Assembly: GCF_001612825.1 (NCBI RefSeq)
Contig: NZ_BDBE01000029.1
Span: 186,001-250,000 of the forward strand
Reading direction: 5' to 3'
Length of the DNA stretch: 64,000 nucleotides
From: Nocardia caishijiensis NBRC 108228
GTDB taxonomy: Bacteria; Actinomycetota; Actinomycetes; Mycobacteriales; Mycobacteriaceae
Under the pieces are notes generated by a model, which was given only the letters and a program-made list of their open reading frames with translations, was not told the DNA's origin and made no database searches. Below are positions 63,572 to 64,000 of this stretch, in pieces. The number at the start of each line of letters is the position of its first letter. Position 1 is the stretch's first letter. The translations under genes and the position numbers were made by a program.

Positions 63572-64000
63572 CGGGTCAGCGCCTGTCCGGCCAGCACCTC
63601 GGCGATGCCGTCGATGTTCTCGTCGACGTAGAAGTGTCCGCCCGCGAAGAGGTTCACCTCCACCTCGGCCGTGGTTGCCTGGTCCCAGCCGTAGAGGTCG
63701 CGCGGGCCGACGAACGAGTCGTCGTCACCGCCGAGTACCAGCACGGGTGCGGCGACGCGCACGTCGGCACCGCAGGAGTAGGCGTCGAAGGCGCGGTAGT
63801 CGGCCTTGAGCACGGGCAGCGCCATCCGCATCACCTCACGGCTGGCCATCACGTCCGCGCCGGTGCCGTTGAGCGTGGCCATGTGGTCGAGCAATTCCTC
63901 GTCCTCGGTCGGATGACCGGGCAGCTCGGCGATCCGCTGCGGGGCAGCGGCCGCGGAGACCACCAGCAAACGCACGGACAACCCGGCGGCTTCGGCGAGT
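63568..64000 (-). CDS. C-terminal end of a thioesterase, probably of an MbtB-like NRPS (partial)
   Basis: The last ~144 codons of a gene entering from the right edge. The thioesterase fold is recognised by SAAAAPQRIAELPGHPTEDE, the acidic residue in LVLGGDDDSFV and the catalytic histidine in AGGHFYV, matching the C-terminal half of type II thioesterases. In mycobacteria MbtB (salicylate/serine-loading NRPS) ends in such a domain directly before mbtC, so this is most likely the end of the equivalent NRPS. A stand-alone editing thioesterase is the alternative; the nucleophile region is outside the window. Confidence 0.8.
   Translation of the reverse strand, partial: LAEAAGLSVRLLVVSAAAAPQRIAELPGHPTEDEELLDHMATLNGTGADVMASREVMRMALPVLKADYRAFDAYSCGADVRVAAPVLVLGGDDDSFVGPRDLYGWDQATTAEVEVNLFAGGHFYVDENIDGIAEVLAGQALTR

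Overview
The window is high-GC actinobacterial DNA, most likely from a Nocardia or a close relative. The evidence is an IdeR-type iron box, a mycobactin/nocobactin-type siderophore assembly line, mycobacteria-like ribosomal genes with a zinc-type S14, many GTG starts, and type VII secretion-type (EspC/CpnT-like) toxin loci. No rRNA, tRNA, IS element, integrase or CRISPR array was seen.

Layout. 1-4.6 kb (minus): EspC-like protein, YbaB-like protein and a very large secreted-toxin-type gene that runs off the left edge. 4.8-6.9 kb (plus): an unknown repeat-helical protein and D-aminoacyl-tRNA deacylase. 6.9-12.1 kb (minus): complete BMP-type nucleoside ABC importer. 12.2-17.7 kb (minus): rpsH-rplF-rplR-rpsE-rpmD-rplO, then secY-adk-map. 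17.9-32.8 kb: accessory block with a DUF1275 membrane protein, a secreted S33 hydrolase, a Uma2 nuclease, a type I restriction-modification operon with an extra HTH gene, a divergent coiled-coil/nuclease-like gene, a secreted glycine-rich protein, an orphan double-RHH antitoxin and a Phd-VapC pair. 33.0-34.4 kb (minus): rplN-rplX-rplE-rpsN. The spc ribosomal operon is therefore split by about 15 kb, and each half has nearly the same promoter core.

34.7-39.6 kb: a small secreted protein, a BacA/Rv1819c-like ABC transporter, and, divergent from it across an iron box, a siderophore-binding lipoprotein followed by a SagB-type dehydrogenase. 39.7-46.9 kb (plus): a second YbaB/EspC/giant-toxin locus. 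This toxin carries a papain-like Tox-PL domain. An Imm35-like immunity gene lies in another frame inside the still-open toxin frame, then comes a duplicated pre-toxin module with a second C-terminal tip and its own putative immunity gene. 47.0-48.8 kb (minus): phosphoglycerate-mutase-like phosphatase, VOC protein, lipoprotein. 48.9-64.0 kb (minus): siderophore cluster, transcribed leftward, collinear with mbtB(end)-mbtC-mbtD-mbtE-mbtF.

How the parts fit: the siderophore cluster makes a mycobactin-like chelator; the iron-boxed binding protein would recover it; and the SagB-type oxidase is a candidate for converting oxazoline to the oxazole typical of nocobactins. The restriction system, its neighbours and the two toxin loci form the conflict and competition part of the window. 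Coordinates of starts were chosen from ribosome-binding sites, overlaps and family lengths; all domain calls are by eye, without database searches.
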